Shown here: positions 28,286 through 39,305 of the stretch, piece by piece
Numbering within the stretch: the stretch's first letter is position 1
Layout of the letters: each line of letters opens with the position of its first letter
Source: Melitaea cinxia
Lineage: Eukaryota; Arthropoda; Insecta; Lepidoptera; Nymphalidae
Length of the DNA stretch: 64,000 nt
Assembly: GCF_905220565.1 (NCBI RefSeq)
Contig: NC_059404.1
Location: 11,622,472-11,686,471 of the forward strand
Direction of reading: 5' to 3'
Program-made: the position numbers and the translations under genes
The notes under the pieces: model-generated
What the model saw: the letters and a program-made list of their open reading frames with translations, nothing else
Database searches by the model: none
What the model was told of the DNA's origin: nothing

Positions 28286-31130
28286 GCAAAAATAAAATCT
28301 AAACATAGAGGACAATTTTATGATGGCCTTTAGTACCTACGCTCGCTGTAAAAGCGTGACAAAATGTATCGCACTCTAAAAGCACTGACCCGAAAAGTTA
28401 CTTTAAAATCCAATAATTTGTACTAGCACTAGCTTTTAGTCCCAACAATTCACGAAATCCCATAGACGTAACTTTTATTACGATTTCAAAATCGATCTAT
28501 TGTTTTTTTTTCCAAATATCCTAAAACGCGTGCAGGCAGCAATTTCGCTCGCGTACATTTTTAAATTTAATATCTCTTTGTACCGCAGTCTCCGGTGAGC
28601 ATTACATCGCGCGAAATTACAGAAACGTCGAGAATAAAAAACTCTGTTACTAGACTTTCCGGCCAGAACACATTTCTATGCTTTATTAATGACATTTTGT
28701 ACTATGAAGAATTTTTTGTTACGTTATTGTGTAATAAAAACAGTCGTTTTGTGTTTGTAAATTTTGTTATTAAAAGGAACAAGTTTTTACGTGTGTAAAT
28801 TTATTTTATATTAAAAAATAGTGGACAACTGCGATTTTATTTAATTTTAAGGATTTTTTCATTGCTTACATAAATAAGGTCTTATGGCTAGTAGGTGACC
28901 ATTCGGACTGCTCTATTTATCTGCAGTCGATTATTATCCAAGTTTATGCTGATTTTTGGCAGGAGAATTATGTTTTTGCTTTTATTATTATTTTTTTAAA
29001 TATCATCTTCAGCCTATTTTTGTGTACATTTACAATGAGATGCTGTATTTTATTGCTATGATTTTGTTATTACTTTTATTAATTTAATTTTTTTTTTTTC
29101 GGTTTCAAACTGTCATTTTCTTAGTTATGTGTCTGTAAGCGGTGCGCTGGTGTTTGTGTCATAAATAACAGTTATTTATTTCATTTTCATTTTTATATCC
29201 GCTCATCATCAGTACGCCTGGTAGGTCGCTACTACCCTGTTATATTTATTGACTTCATTTTTATTCATGCTAATTCTCAACGACGACTACTAATCATTAT
29301 TATATGCACTGATTTTATTTCAAATGCGTACACCTTAAGTCTATTTCGGCTAATATCATTAAAGTAAGTAAAAAATATTACAGCTTTGTAATTCATATAC
29401 TATTTTATGTTGAAAAACAACTTTTTGAGTCCAGTGAAATTAATAACGGCTTAAAACACTTTTTCCTCGTTTTTCGGAGATTGAAAAAAAATTGTGTCCC
29501 GCTATCAAATTTTGAGCAACTCCCAAACTCTCTGAACTTTAAGTAATTACGTATTCACCGCTTGAATATATTATATACACCGCTTGACCGTACCTGGGGC
29601 ATTAATTAAACCAGGTCAGTAACGAGCAACCTTAAAATGGAGTTCTCCTAAAGGCTCTTTAAGGTTGAGACATACATATACCCATGATACGCTAAGAGAA
29701 AAGGGACGCTACCCATATCAATAAATAATGCCATCCTCACTTAAAACGAAGTAGCGCGAAATAACACGAGTTTTGAAGATATATTTTGGGATATCAACCA
29801 TCAAAAACAGTTTTAACGGTGTGGATATTACAGTTGGGATATATGGGGTATTTTAAAACAAATATATTTACCTATTTCGTTGTAGTGTGTTTAGGTTTAT
29901 CTATTATATATAAATATGTAAATTATTGTAGTGTCACACTAATAAAGCGTTTGTTGATTTTTTACCAGATGTTATGAAGTTGATCTTTACTTGTATGTTT
30001 ATTAACAAAGACTTTATAAGGATAACTATTTTATTCAAAAAAATTAACCACTCAAGGTAAAGAGGGAAAGAGAATAATTATGAATGATTTTTTGTTATAA
30101 GAAAATATTTTTAAAATCGTCCCACTTGACTGGGTTGGCATCGCTAAGTTTTCAGAGAAGCATTCAAGATTTTTTTTGCGTCATCTTAATGCTTACTTAA
30201 TACTTATTTCACTAGTAAAGCAGCGTAGCGGTTTAGGGTCCACTTTTCTGACTAACAGGAAAGAAAATATTAGCCAAACATTGGGTCAATGATCTATCTA
30301 CCTGAGGTAGGTAAAATACGTTTTTACCTTTTGTACAGATTTTTTACACATGGACTAAATCGACAAACCCTTAATATCCTATTGTTAACCTATGTGTGTT
30401 TGATGAATATAAAATACTTTAAAGGCAAACAATTTGATCCCTCGCCGAGCAATTTCTTTTCCTTTCATGTTTTGTACGTTTGTTTTCCAGATGACTTCTT
30501 TTGCAATAACGAATCTGTTTTCTCAGGATTTCCGCTAAGCCTCGCCTCTTCCCTAAAAGCTGGGATTTACTTCCACTTTTCAGTTTTATGTAGGATCTCG
30601 AAAATTCTTATACAAAGGACAATTTTGTGTCGAAAGGATTTATAGGCAGAATCGGGAAATTATTATGTTACAACTTTTTTTTTTGTACTTTTGATTTTAT
30701 CTTTTAATGTTTTATAAAATATTTTTTGTATTTCTAAAAAGTTCTAATAACATATTGTTTTTAAATTTAGGTTCGGGTTGTGGATGAAGTTTATTCTGCA
30801 CATAAGTTATACATATACTTACTTAAACATTATTAACAAATTTTATCCGTTGGATACTGTCAAATAGTAGTCAATAATTTCCGGTAGGTATAGACTGCGC
30901 TAATGTTTCATCACTTATCTCGAGGTTATCTAGCACAAAAGTTAATGATTTGATTTATCAGGATATGGTAAAACAGGCACCTAGAACCTTCAACATAATT
31001 ATTAAATTATAACTTTTGGCCCTCCAAGTTGTAAATAATAAAATCTGACACATGAAATGCAGTTGGATGGTGGAAAAGTCAATAGATACTCTCAGGTATA
31101 CGTCAAACAGCATAATCATCAAACCCGCCT
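28286..31130. other. 2.8 kb without recognisable features
   Basis: The stretch is AT-rich. Open frames here (up to 118 codons at 30289-30645) have no domain, signal peptide or splice context and look like chance. Confidence 0.55.
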
Positions 31131-31141
31131 TGATACTTTTT

Positions 31142-31745
31142 AACCGACTTCCAAATAAGAAAGAGGTTCTCAATTCGACTGTATTTTTTTTTTATGTATG
31201 TTACACCAGAACTTTTGACCGGGTAGACCGATGTCGACAAATTTTTTTAATCGAAAGGTGGTGTGTGTCATTTGGTCCCATTTAAATTTATTTGAGATCT
31301 AACAACTACTTTTTGAGTTATATCTAATGATGCGTTTTTACTTGACGCTTTTTTCGTCGACCTACGTTGTATTATACCGCATAACTTTCCACTGGATGTA
31401 CCGATTTTGATAATTCTTTTTTTGTTGGAAAGGGGATATCCCTAGTTTGGTACCATGATAAGGAAACCAGGATCTGATGATGGGATCCCAGAGAAATCGA
31501 AGGAAGCTCTCGAAAATCCGCAATAACTTTTTACTGGCTGTACCGATTTTGATAATTTTTAATTTGATCGAAAGCTGATGTTTATCATGTAGTCACATAT
31601 AAATTGTATCGAGATCTGATAATTACTTTTTGAGTAATGTTTGATAACGCGTAGTTACTTGATTATTTTTCCGTCGATCTACGTTGTATTACTCGGCGAT
31701 GTAATTGAAGTCGGTTTTTTTATCGTTTGCGAGCAAACACAATTA
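31142..31745. mobile_element. element starting AACCGACTTC, short copy
   Basis: It starts AACCGACTTCCAAATAAG and reads GAAGTCGGTT at 31707-31716, an inverted match to its start. Homology to the longer copy at 53199-55052 continues through CGTTTGCGAGCAAACACAAT. Inside, TTTTTACTGG and ACCGATTTTGATAATT recur. It has no ORF, so it is non-autonomous. Confidence 0.6.
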
Positions 31746-32659
31746 TTTCTAGATAAGTCAGAACCCTTATCGAGTCCGTCTTTTAAAATATCTATAACTT
31801 TGATTTTTCAAAACTTAAACTTATAAAAAAAGGCATATAGCATTTAGGCAGAAGAGTAGTTACGCCTCCCGTAGGTGTACGTAGTATACGAATTTTGTAT
31901 CGATTCTAAACTTAAGCAGGGCAGGTAGCTATTTTTGCGTATTTTTATTAAAGTTATTTGTAGCTGTAAATTCTATTTGAAACATTGTTTGTTAATCAAA
32001 TAAAATTCTGTCATTTGTTCTAATTACTTGAATTTGCTAGGTACAAAGGCATTAATTGATAGTACATAACTGTCACTTATAATACTATAGCCTAATTTTT
32101 TTTAAAAATAAGAATACCTACTAGCTATACAAACAATTAAGCGCGACATTTCTTTTTTTAATTTTATTTGTAATATAAATATTACAGAAACGTAATTTAA
32201 TGTCCGATCTTTCATACATTTTAATGCGTCAGTTAATCTAATAGATATTTAATTATGTGATCAGCTTGCGTTTTCGAAATAAAGAGACACATTTAATTAA
32301 AGTCAACAATGTTCTTTTATAGTGCGAATAATGAAAATTTGGTGGCACGATGGTTTTAAAATATATTTGTACTACATTCCATATGTTTAATAGACAAATT
32401 AAATAACAATATAATACCTACGTCACGTTTATGAAAACGTGTATACCTACAGACTAATGTACGAATAACATTGACTGTTCACTTAAAAGTCGCGATTTTT
32501 TTTTAATTGTTTCTGCTTGTGCCTTTTTTATTTCTATTTTTATGTACTTCAAACAATTTGATAAGTACAAGTGTATAGATTTACATCTACACTATGATAG
32601 TGTACAGTAATACTATGATAATAGTCTCATAATCAGATTTTATAACTGGGTTCGCGCTC

Positions 32660-32945
32660 CCTTTTTTTTTATGTCACTAAGTCGGCAAACAAGCGTACGG
32701 CTCACCTGATGGTAAGCGATTACCGTAGCTTATAGACACCTGCAACACCAGAAGCATCGCAAGTGCGTTGCCGACCCAATCCCCAATCCCCCCAGGAGCT
32801 CTGGTCACCTTACTCACCAACAGAAACACAATACTGCTTGAAAACAGTATTATTTTGCTGTGATCTTCTGTAAGGTCGAGGTACTACCCCAGTCGGGCTG
32901 CTCCATATTTTGAGCAGGAAATTCCTGCTGTGCCCTACCTCAGTT
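32660..32945 (-). repeat. poly(A)-tailed SINE-like repeat
   Basis: This is a minus-strand copy: TCGGCAAACAAGCGTACGGC near the poly(T) side and TGAGCAGGAAATTCCTGCTG at the other end. It directly abuts an RTE fragment, as if it had inserted into it. Confidence 0.7.
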
Positions 32946-33090
32946 AAACCCTCCCTCCTCAAGCTCGCGCCAAACATCCCGGTTTTACACAATCTTCAAC
33001 CGGCAATCTTACGTAGATCGTGGGTCCAGCATGCCGGAGGTCGTCCCACACTACGTTTGTCAATACGCGGTCTCCACTCCAGATGATATC
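32946..33090 (-). pseudogene. RTE-type LINE ORF2 C-terminal fragment
   Basis: Read on the minus strand, the frame gives KRSVGRPPA followed by W-T-H-D-L-R-K-I-A-G and, after a stop, CKTGMFGAS. This is the C-terminal region of RTE-type ORF2 proteins. It is truncated on both sides. Confidence 0.6.
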
Positions 33091-33474
33091 TGAATGAAAT
33101 AACTCGATTTTTAATATATATTTAGTAAGTTACAAATCAAATAATTAGTTAAAATTTATTTTACACAATTACAATATTTCTTGCGTGATAAATGCATACA
33201 TAAAACTAATATATAAATGTGCCATAACTTTAGACTGTAAAAAGTATTTTAAGTATATCAATCGAAATAAAAGTATTAAACTGTTCGTGTTTTTTGTCAT
33301 ATTTGCAGTGACCGTTCCCCACATTTCAGTAGGATTATGTAAGTGTAAATTATAATTTATATTTATGAATAGTAACTAAAAGTGTAATAAAATATACCTT
33401 AAGTTATATACAGATAATCAAGTAGAATACGGAACTGCCACCAATATACTATTTTTTACTTTATAATAAGTTTC

Positions 33475-33590
33475 CAATTATGCTGTGTGGATACGGCATT
33501 AAGAATATAGCCACCCTTCTCTCTTTTTTTGCCGTCATCTTTATGATGGCGACTACTATGACTTCTCACATATAGGGTGAGAAACTTTAT
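33475..33590 (+). repeat. diverged head of the RTE-tailed repeat
   Basis: It contains TGCTGTGTGGATACGGCATT and AAGAATATAGCCACCC, the head of the repeat, followed by unrelated sequence. Confidence 0.4.
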
Positions 33591-34554
33591 TTACATATTA
33601 TATTATTTTTCTACCCTTTCATTCAATTTGTAGCGTTTATTCCTCTCGCACTGTTATTCCGCATTGTCTTTCTTTCATTCATCATCTTTCGCCGATCTGG
33701 GTGGGTTTCCTTCCTATCACCATTTTTATTTACTACTCTTAATTTTTAGACTTTATTCTACGAGGTAATGAGTATTTGCAGTCATAAGTTTTGTTAGTTG
33801 GAATAATCATCCATAAAACATACAAACGATATTATCTAGTAACAATTTCAACTTGTATCTATATCTATATATTACTGTAAATCATATAAACAATTCTGAT
33901 TTCTTACAACTGAAACTTATATCTATATTAATATTACAACTATTTGCATGTATGAACAATTTTGAAATTTTACAATAATAAACTTATATCTAATTAATAT
34001 AATGACTATGATATCATATGAGCGATTTAAACGTTTTTATCTTATAAATTTAAACTAGGTTTTAAAATCGATAATCGTATAAACTAATCTACTATAAATT
34101 TTACTTAAAGCGACAGTAACTTTAAAATACCTCAATTTTATATCTACGATTATAAATATCACTCAATGCATAAAAGCATAATGTCATGAGTTTTCTCGAC
34201 GTTACAAAGTTTTGATCAGTGTTCCATAAGGTATGCTTCATATGACAAAAAAAATAAAAAAAAAAACTTGTACAGGTTTAAATTTTAACTTAACTAGATT
34301 CCGGTCCCTAATGGGGTACTTAGACGTCGCCTGGTTATGACTTGTTAATAAAATTTACTTCGTAAGTGCTCTCAAGTTATACTCTTTTTTTTCAGCAAGT
34401 GACGCATAATTATGAAACGAAGAGTGCAGTCTTTTATAGTTAATAATTGAAGAATTCTTGTCGAGTAATTTAACATTCAAGGAAACTTCTACTTAAATAA
34501 ATTTCTTTGAGATATTATTATTTTCTTTTATTTTATATTTATATATGTATATTT

Positions 34555-34755
34555 TCAGCCGTACGCTTGTCCTTGGGCTATCTCTTTAATACTACTAGCT
34601 AACTTTTCAGATTGCCAGCATTTGTTAGTACTATAAGATGAATGAATATATTTCTCATCAAGATAAATAGTAGGGCAACGGTTATCACTATCTGTGTTCA
34701 GTTTCATATATCTCAAATAACGAGACCTCCATGCCACTATATCATATATTTTCAT
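34555..34755 (-). pseudogene. DDE transposase fragment (Tc1/mariner-like)
   Basis: The 66-codon frame encodes AWRSRYLRYMK and CPTIYLDEKYIHSSYSTNKC. A hydrophobic strand ending in Tyr-Leu-Asp-Glu followed by a loop and Cys-Trp matches the second catalytic Asp region of DDE-superfamily transposases. The frame stops after AQGQAYG and neither flank continues it. It is a remnant. Confidence 0.5.
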
Positions 34756-35154
34756 TAGTATCGTTCGTTTCGATTTACATTTCTAGAATTTAAACCCCAA
34801 CGTAAAATATTGAGTTTTAATTTAATGTTTATCCGCACATTACATCATATTTTAGATTTTAATTTAATCTAAGAACAGAATCAAGTAATAATTTGTGATT
34901 GCCTATATTAAACATAAATCGGTAGTCTTAAAAACATACTTGTAGGATTTGGAAAATAATGTGAAAAATACTAACCTTAAAGCTATTTTGCTTAAAGCCT
35001 CACGACTATCATCAAAATAAATTTAATAGTTTAATTCCGCCAAAAGTTTCGTCAAGGTTCAAATTTCTTTTTAAAAGAGTAAAAAAACCATGTCCTGTCT
35101 GAACCTTTTTCCAAACTACATCCAGATCGAAGCTATCCAAATTACTAATAAAAT

Positions 35155-35215
35155 CAGGTAGGGCACAGCAGGAAATCACCGGCTCAAAATATGGAACAGC
35201 CTGACTGAGTATTTA
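35155..35215 (+). repeat. fragment of the poly(A)-tailed SINE-like repeat
   Basis: It contains AGGTAGGGCACAGCAGGAAA and CTCAAAATATGGAACAGCCT, the 5' end only. Confidence 0.5.
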
Positions 35216-35359
35216 ATATGGATTTCAGTTTGATATCTCCACGCTTTTCCGAGAAAAAAGGATCTTGACAGACAGATGGACAACAAAGTGATCCTATTAG
35301 GGTTCGGTTTTTTCCTTTTGAGGTACGGAATCCCAAAAAGCAACCGTTTCATCATGATT

Positions 35360-35463
35360 GTTTACTTCCTATTAACCGATGTCATCTTTATAATTTGCAT
35401 ATTAATACGAAGTACATAACCTACATCACAACTGTTTCAACTTAGAAGCGCCAAGAACGAATG
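35360..35463 (+). repeat. duplicated, decayed promoter copy of the TIL gene
   Basis: This stretch is a diverged duplicate of 35546-35641. Both share ATAATTTGCATAT, then CTACATCACAACTGTTTCAA and AGAAGCGCCAA before an ATG. The TATA box in this copy is changed to TATTAAT and the ATG at 35461 opens no signal peptide, so it looks like a dead duplicate of the promoter and first exon. Confidence 0.6.
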
Positions 35464-35583
35464 TTGTGTTTGTTCGATCATGACGTTTCTGTGAATAGAC
35501 ATAATGTTTGTAACACTAAAATAAATTGACATTGCATAACCTTCTGTTTACTATAAACTGATGTCATTTTTTTATAATTTGCA

Positions 35584-35591
35584 TATAAATA
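35584..35591 (+). promoter_or_regulatory. TATA box of the TIL inhibitor gene
   Basis: TATAAATA lies 55 bp before the start codon. An initiator-like TCACA follows about 25 bp downstream within CTACATCACAAC, giving a predicted 5' UTR of about 30 nt. Confidence 0.5.
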
Positions 35592-35638
35592 CGAAACACA
35601 ATCTACATCACAACTGTTTCAACTAAGAAGCGCCAACG

Positions 35639-35720
35639 ATGACTTTTCGACTTATTTTAGTCTTCGCGACATTATTTTTCGCGTCGATTGTTTTTACAGG
35701 TCCAGTTAATGAAAATTCAA
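35639..35720 (+). CDS. TIL inhibitor exon 1 (signal peptide)
   Basis: Residues 1-27 plus one base (phase 1). The donor is TCAA/GTAAGT. By my hand count 65 of 82 bases equal those of the Kunitz exon 1 at 39224-39305, with no gap. Confidence 0.88.
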
Positions 35721-37441
35721 GTAAGTTCATATACTTATTCATTTTAATTTAATGTCGTTACCGAATGAAAACTATTACAGTACTTAATAATGCTTAGGTT
35801 GATATTTAATTAAAAAAAAATTGGTTTTGAAATGAAAATGATAAACTATCCATTTATCTGTAGATATTTAAGTTAGTGACAGTATAAATTAATTTTTAAT
35901 ACCTTTACTGTCAGTAAACTACTAATTGCTTGTTTTTTTTTTTTTTTTTTTTTTAAATTACCATAGCTTACCGATTACCATAGCATAGACGTCTGCAATA
36001 CCAGAAGCATCGGAAGCGCGTTTTCGACCCTGAACCTATCTACGTATCTGATGAGTTAAAAACTATAAGGCTACCTACTTATCTGTTTACATTGTCAGTT
36101 ATTTTGTTTTGTTTTTAAACATTTCTGTTAATATTTACTTGAGTGTTCAATAGCAGTTCCTAAGATAAACACTAGACATGCCGCTTCTATATTTAATTTT
36201 TGCTGCAATTACGAAATCATTGTCTCATTTATTTTCAATTTCATAGTGACATTTTGCAATTATATATTGCAACAACTGTTGATGAAATAAAAAATACTCT
36301 TTTCATATTATCAACATTAATATATTGGATTCAATTATATAACAAAAAACATTATTTTGAAGGAAAAAATACTAAGATTAACAGAAAAAAAATTTGATGC
36401 GAACTATAGGCTTAATATACTAAGGCTAAATATCTCCAATGATAAAATTGGGATTAATAAAACTCACTAATATCAGTGATAAAGATACATTAGCAGTACA
36501 AACACTAGAAGTATTTGTCGCGTATTAAAAAAAAATAATCTAGAGAGAAATTAAATTTTTAACACGACGAACTAAATGAAAATAAAAAACAAACTTTAAT
36601 TCAATAAAAGGATGATGAAATCAAAAATAAGAGATTGAAATTAATTTATTAATACATCATTACGTGATCAGATCAATACGTGAAGAAAAAACTTTGTACC
36701 CCTTTTCACGAAAATTGCGCGGACGGAGGCGTGTAAATTTTCGCACACATACAGTTTACATAGAGAAAGTATGCAGATTAAAAGCAGAAAATTATGTATA
36801 AAAAATACATGAAATCTACTTGTACATGAAATCTTTTGTTTATTGTTAAAGTTTGTGGTCAAATTGAGAATAGATTATGGATTAAAAAAGGTATTCTTTA
36901 TTTTAATATTTTTTTTTTTTTTTAATTAAATTTCATATAATTTGTTTGGAACAAAATAGGCAAATTAACATTGTAGCCATAGCGATGTCTGTGATTATAG
37001 AAGTATAGTGTTTTACAATTTATAGAACTTTAATAATGTTCAACCTTATAATTCAAATTAATTATGGTCGAATCTCGACCACTGGGTGACCACTATTTTG
37101 TAATCAATATAAATAAATACTCATCAAGAAAAAAGGACACAAAAAACGAGAACGAAAAGAAGAACATTCAAACGGTACAAAAATGTTATGTTAACTTTAA
37201 GCAAATATGTATTTTTTTTAATTTAATAAAAATAATTATATACCAATATTTATTTACAGATTGTGCAGAAAATGAAAAATTTTATTCTTGCCGGTTGCAA
37301 AGCTGTACTCAAAGCTGTTTAACTTTGAAGGATCCAAACAACTGTGCTCCGATACCAGGTTGCCTCCCTCCGGGTTGCGACTGTAATGATGGTTACTTTA
37401 GAAATGATGCTGGTAAATGTGTACTGGCAATCCAGTGTTAA
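35639..37441 (+). CDS. secreted TIL-domain serine protease inhibitor (2 exons, 87 aa)
   Basis: Exons 35639-35720 and 37260-37441 are joined GT-AG in phase 1 to give 87 residues. Residues 1-20 are a signal peptide (LILVFATLFFASIVFT), followed by GPVN. Residues 29-87 hold ten cysteines (29, 38, 43, 47, 56, 62, 67, 69, 81, 87), the full set for the five disulfides of a trypsin-inhibitor-like (TIL) domain, with the usual PGC-x-C and GYFRN. The reactive loop between Cys56 and Cys62 reads CAPIPGC; a hydrophobic centre suggests a target other than trypsin, but this is inference. Such single-domain TIL inhibitors in Lepidoptera are found in haemolymph, silk and gut. The first exon is homologous to that of the Kunitz gene 3.6 kb downstream. 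Confidence 0.88.
35935..36045 (-). repeat. fragment of the poly(A)-tailed SINE-like repeat in the TIL intron
   Basis: A run of T at 35933-35954 is followed by TTACCGATTACCATAGCATA, AATACCAGAAGCATCGGAAG and CGCGTTTTCGACCCT. It is the 3' part of a minus-strand copy. Confidence 0.55.
37260..37441 (+). CDS. TIL inhibitor exon 2 (whole TIL domain)
   Basis: Residues 28-87 and TAA. The acceptor is ATTTATTTACAG. All ten cysteines of the domain are in this exon, so the domain is a single-exon module. Confidence 0.9.
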
Positions 37442-38084
37442 AATACCGCTTAATCAGTTCAAAAAGGTTCATATTCTTACATTAAAGTGTTTTTAAAAAC
37501 AGTACTTTTCTTTTTGTTTGTATTTTTGTATTGATTTTTTTTTTGTTAAAATTTTACAAGATGAAGGTATTTTGGCATATATATATGGTATATACGACAA
37601 AATTTGAGTTAAGCGTGTCTGATTCAAAAACGTATAACCATGGTAGCACGTGAATATATGATCATTCCGCTATAATTGTAATATAAATTTTGCACCCATT
37701 TATCAGAACTATAGGTTAAGTTTACGAATATTCTATCATCACATTATTCTAAAGTTAACTTCTTCGTATTTAATTTTTTATAAAGCTTAATAAAATTGTT
37801 TACTTCATTAAAATTAAATATGTAGATAAAATTGTGTTTGTTGTATAAGTTTTAACTGAAATAAGTATACCCTTCCTAATTGGTAATAAAAAATAAAAAA
37901 TAAAAAAACTAAACTAATCAGTGTTATAATTAAAATAAATAAAATTCACTTGTGTTCAGACGACCTATACCTTTATTTAACGTCTAAAAATCTTCGAGAC
38001 TAGTGTAATCTTACTGTTAATCCATCAAAAACCCTGTAATTCTGGTGGAAAGTCACAGATTAACAGTCAGTCAGTCAGTCAGTT
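37442..38084 (+). other. TIL gene 3' UTR and intergenic DNA
   Basis: An AATAAA at 37789-37794 is a possible poly(A) signal. The rest is AT-rich and featureless up to a short CAGT run at about 38066. Confidence 0.4.
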
Positions 38085-38320
38085 CAGCCTATTGCAGTCC
38101 ACTGCTCCATATTTTTGCGCCAGACATCCCGATTTTACGCAATCCTCATCCAGCCTACCCTGGCAATCTTACGTAGAGCGTCGGTTCAACGGGCCGGAGG
38201 ACGTCCCACACAGCGTTTGCCAAGGCGCAGTCTCCACTCCAGGACCCGTCTGCTCCAACGGCCATCGGTCCAGTGACACAGATGACCAGCCCACTGCCAC
38301 TTCAACTTGCTAGTTCTGTA
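38085..38320 (-). pseudogene. RTE-type LINE ORF2 C-terminal fragment with stops
   Basis: Read on the minus strand the frame gives KLKWQWAGHLCHWTDGRW, then RRVLEWRLRLGKRCVGRPPA before an in-frame TGA, TDALRKIARVGWMRIA, another stop, and the remains of the C-terminal QQWT tail. This is the conserved C-terminal region of RTE ORF2. Two stops show it is dead. Confidence 0.75.
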
Positions 38321-39223
38321 CATTTTTTATTAAAACTATATAAATATCGTGATCGGATTAATAAATTTTACTATGAACGATATAATCTTTAAGTAGATAA
38401 ATTTTCTAACCTACTTAATGTAAAGTCGAAAAGTTTATTTACGTACGAAAAAGTGATAATTATTTTTTTTATAAAATATATGTTTTTAATGATTACTCGG
38501 AATTCATCGTCAAATTAGGTTATCTCTGGGTTATGAACTCGTACACTTTATTATCATAAGATATCCTGATACAAAACAAATAAAAATACTTAACACTATT
38601 TACTAATATGTACAATTTTTCTGTACGCGTGCTTGTCACCTAGCTCCTAAGCGGCTAGATACGACTTACGACACGATTCACGACAACGTCTGTCGAGTCC
38701 GCTATTGATTCATAAAACTAAAAGTGGCAATACACTAAACGCATATGTAAATTACCTTGTGGAATCAGGTTGTATGTTGTAGGTTGTCGACTAAAAACCG
38801 TCTTCAGGTGATATTTTTTCTATTACATTAATTGGAAAAATTCTGCAGCTGAACTGAAATGATACGAATCTTTGAAGATAATTATTATCATAGTTATAAA
38901 ATAGCTCCGCAACGAATGATAGATACAAAATAATGAAAAAGTAATTTTAGTGTGCTATTTGAGTCTGACATATGAATTCTTGCGAATGTGAAACATTTAA
39001 TCAACAAATTTTATAAAAATTAACTTTGTCTTTTTATAGCAAATAATTTGGACGCATACCTTAGAATATAATTTAAAATCAAATGAGACAGCGCCGCGCG
39101 CTAGTGCAAGTCGCTCGAGTCGCACAGTAATGGTTTAAAAATAATTTATAAACACATTAGGTTAAATAGGAATGAAATATTCCATGCTATAACAGTTCTT
39201 ACTTACAATTAGAAGCGTCAACA
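38321..39223. other. intergenic DNA between the two inhibitor genes
   Basis: I see nothing but AT-rich DNA. A possible TATA box (TATAAA at about 39148) lies about 75 bp before the Kunitz start; AGAAGCGTCAACA directly before the ATG matches the TIL 5' UTR. Confidence 0.35.
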
Positions 39224-39305
39224 ATGACTTGTCGACTTGTTTTTGTCTTCGCTACATTATTTCTCACATCGGTTGTTATTTCAGGACCAGTTAATCTAGA
39301 TCATA
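39224..39305 (+). CDS. Kunitz inhibitor exon 1 (signal peptide)
   Basis: Residues 1-27 plus one base. The donor is CATA/GTGAGT. It is the same length and phase as TIL exon 1, and similarity runs on into the intron (GTGAGTTCATTATACCTATT versus GTAAGTTCATATACTTATTC). Confidence 0.82.

Noticed and set aside
30289..30645. 118-codon + strand frame
   Set aside because: No recognisable motif or signal peptide and no second exon; expected by chance in a long AT-rich stretch.
37064..37441. Single-exon reading of the TIL domain from an ATG at 37064
   Set aside because: The extra N-terminal 65 residues are lysine- and asparagine-rich intron translation. Splicing from the signal-peptide exon at 35639 fits phase and gives a standard secreted inhibitor.
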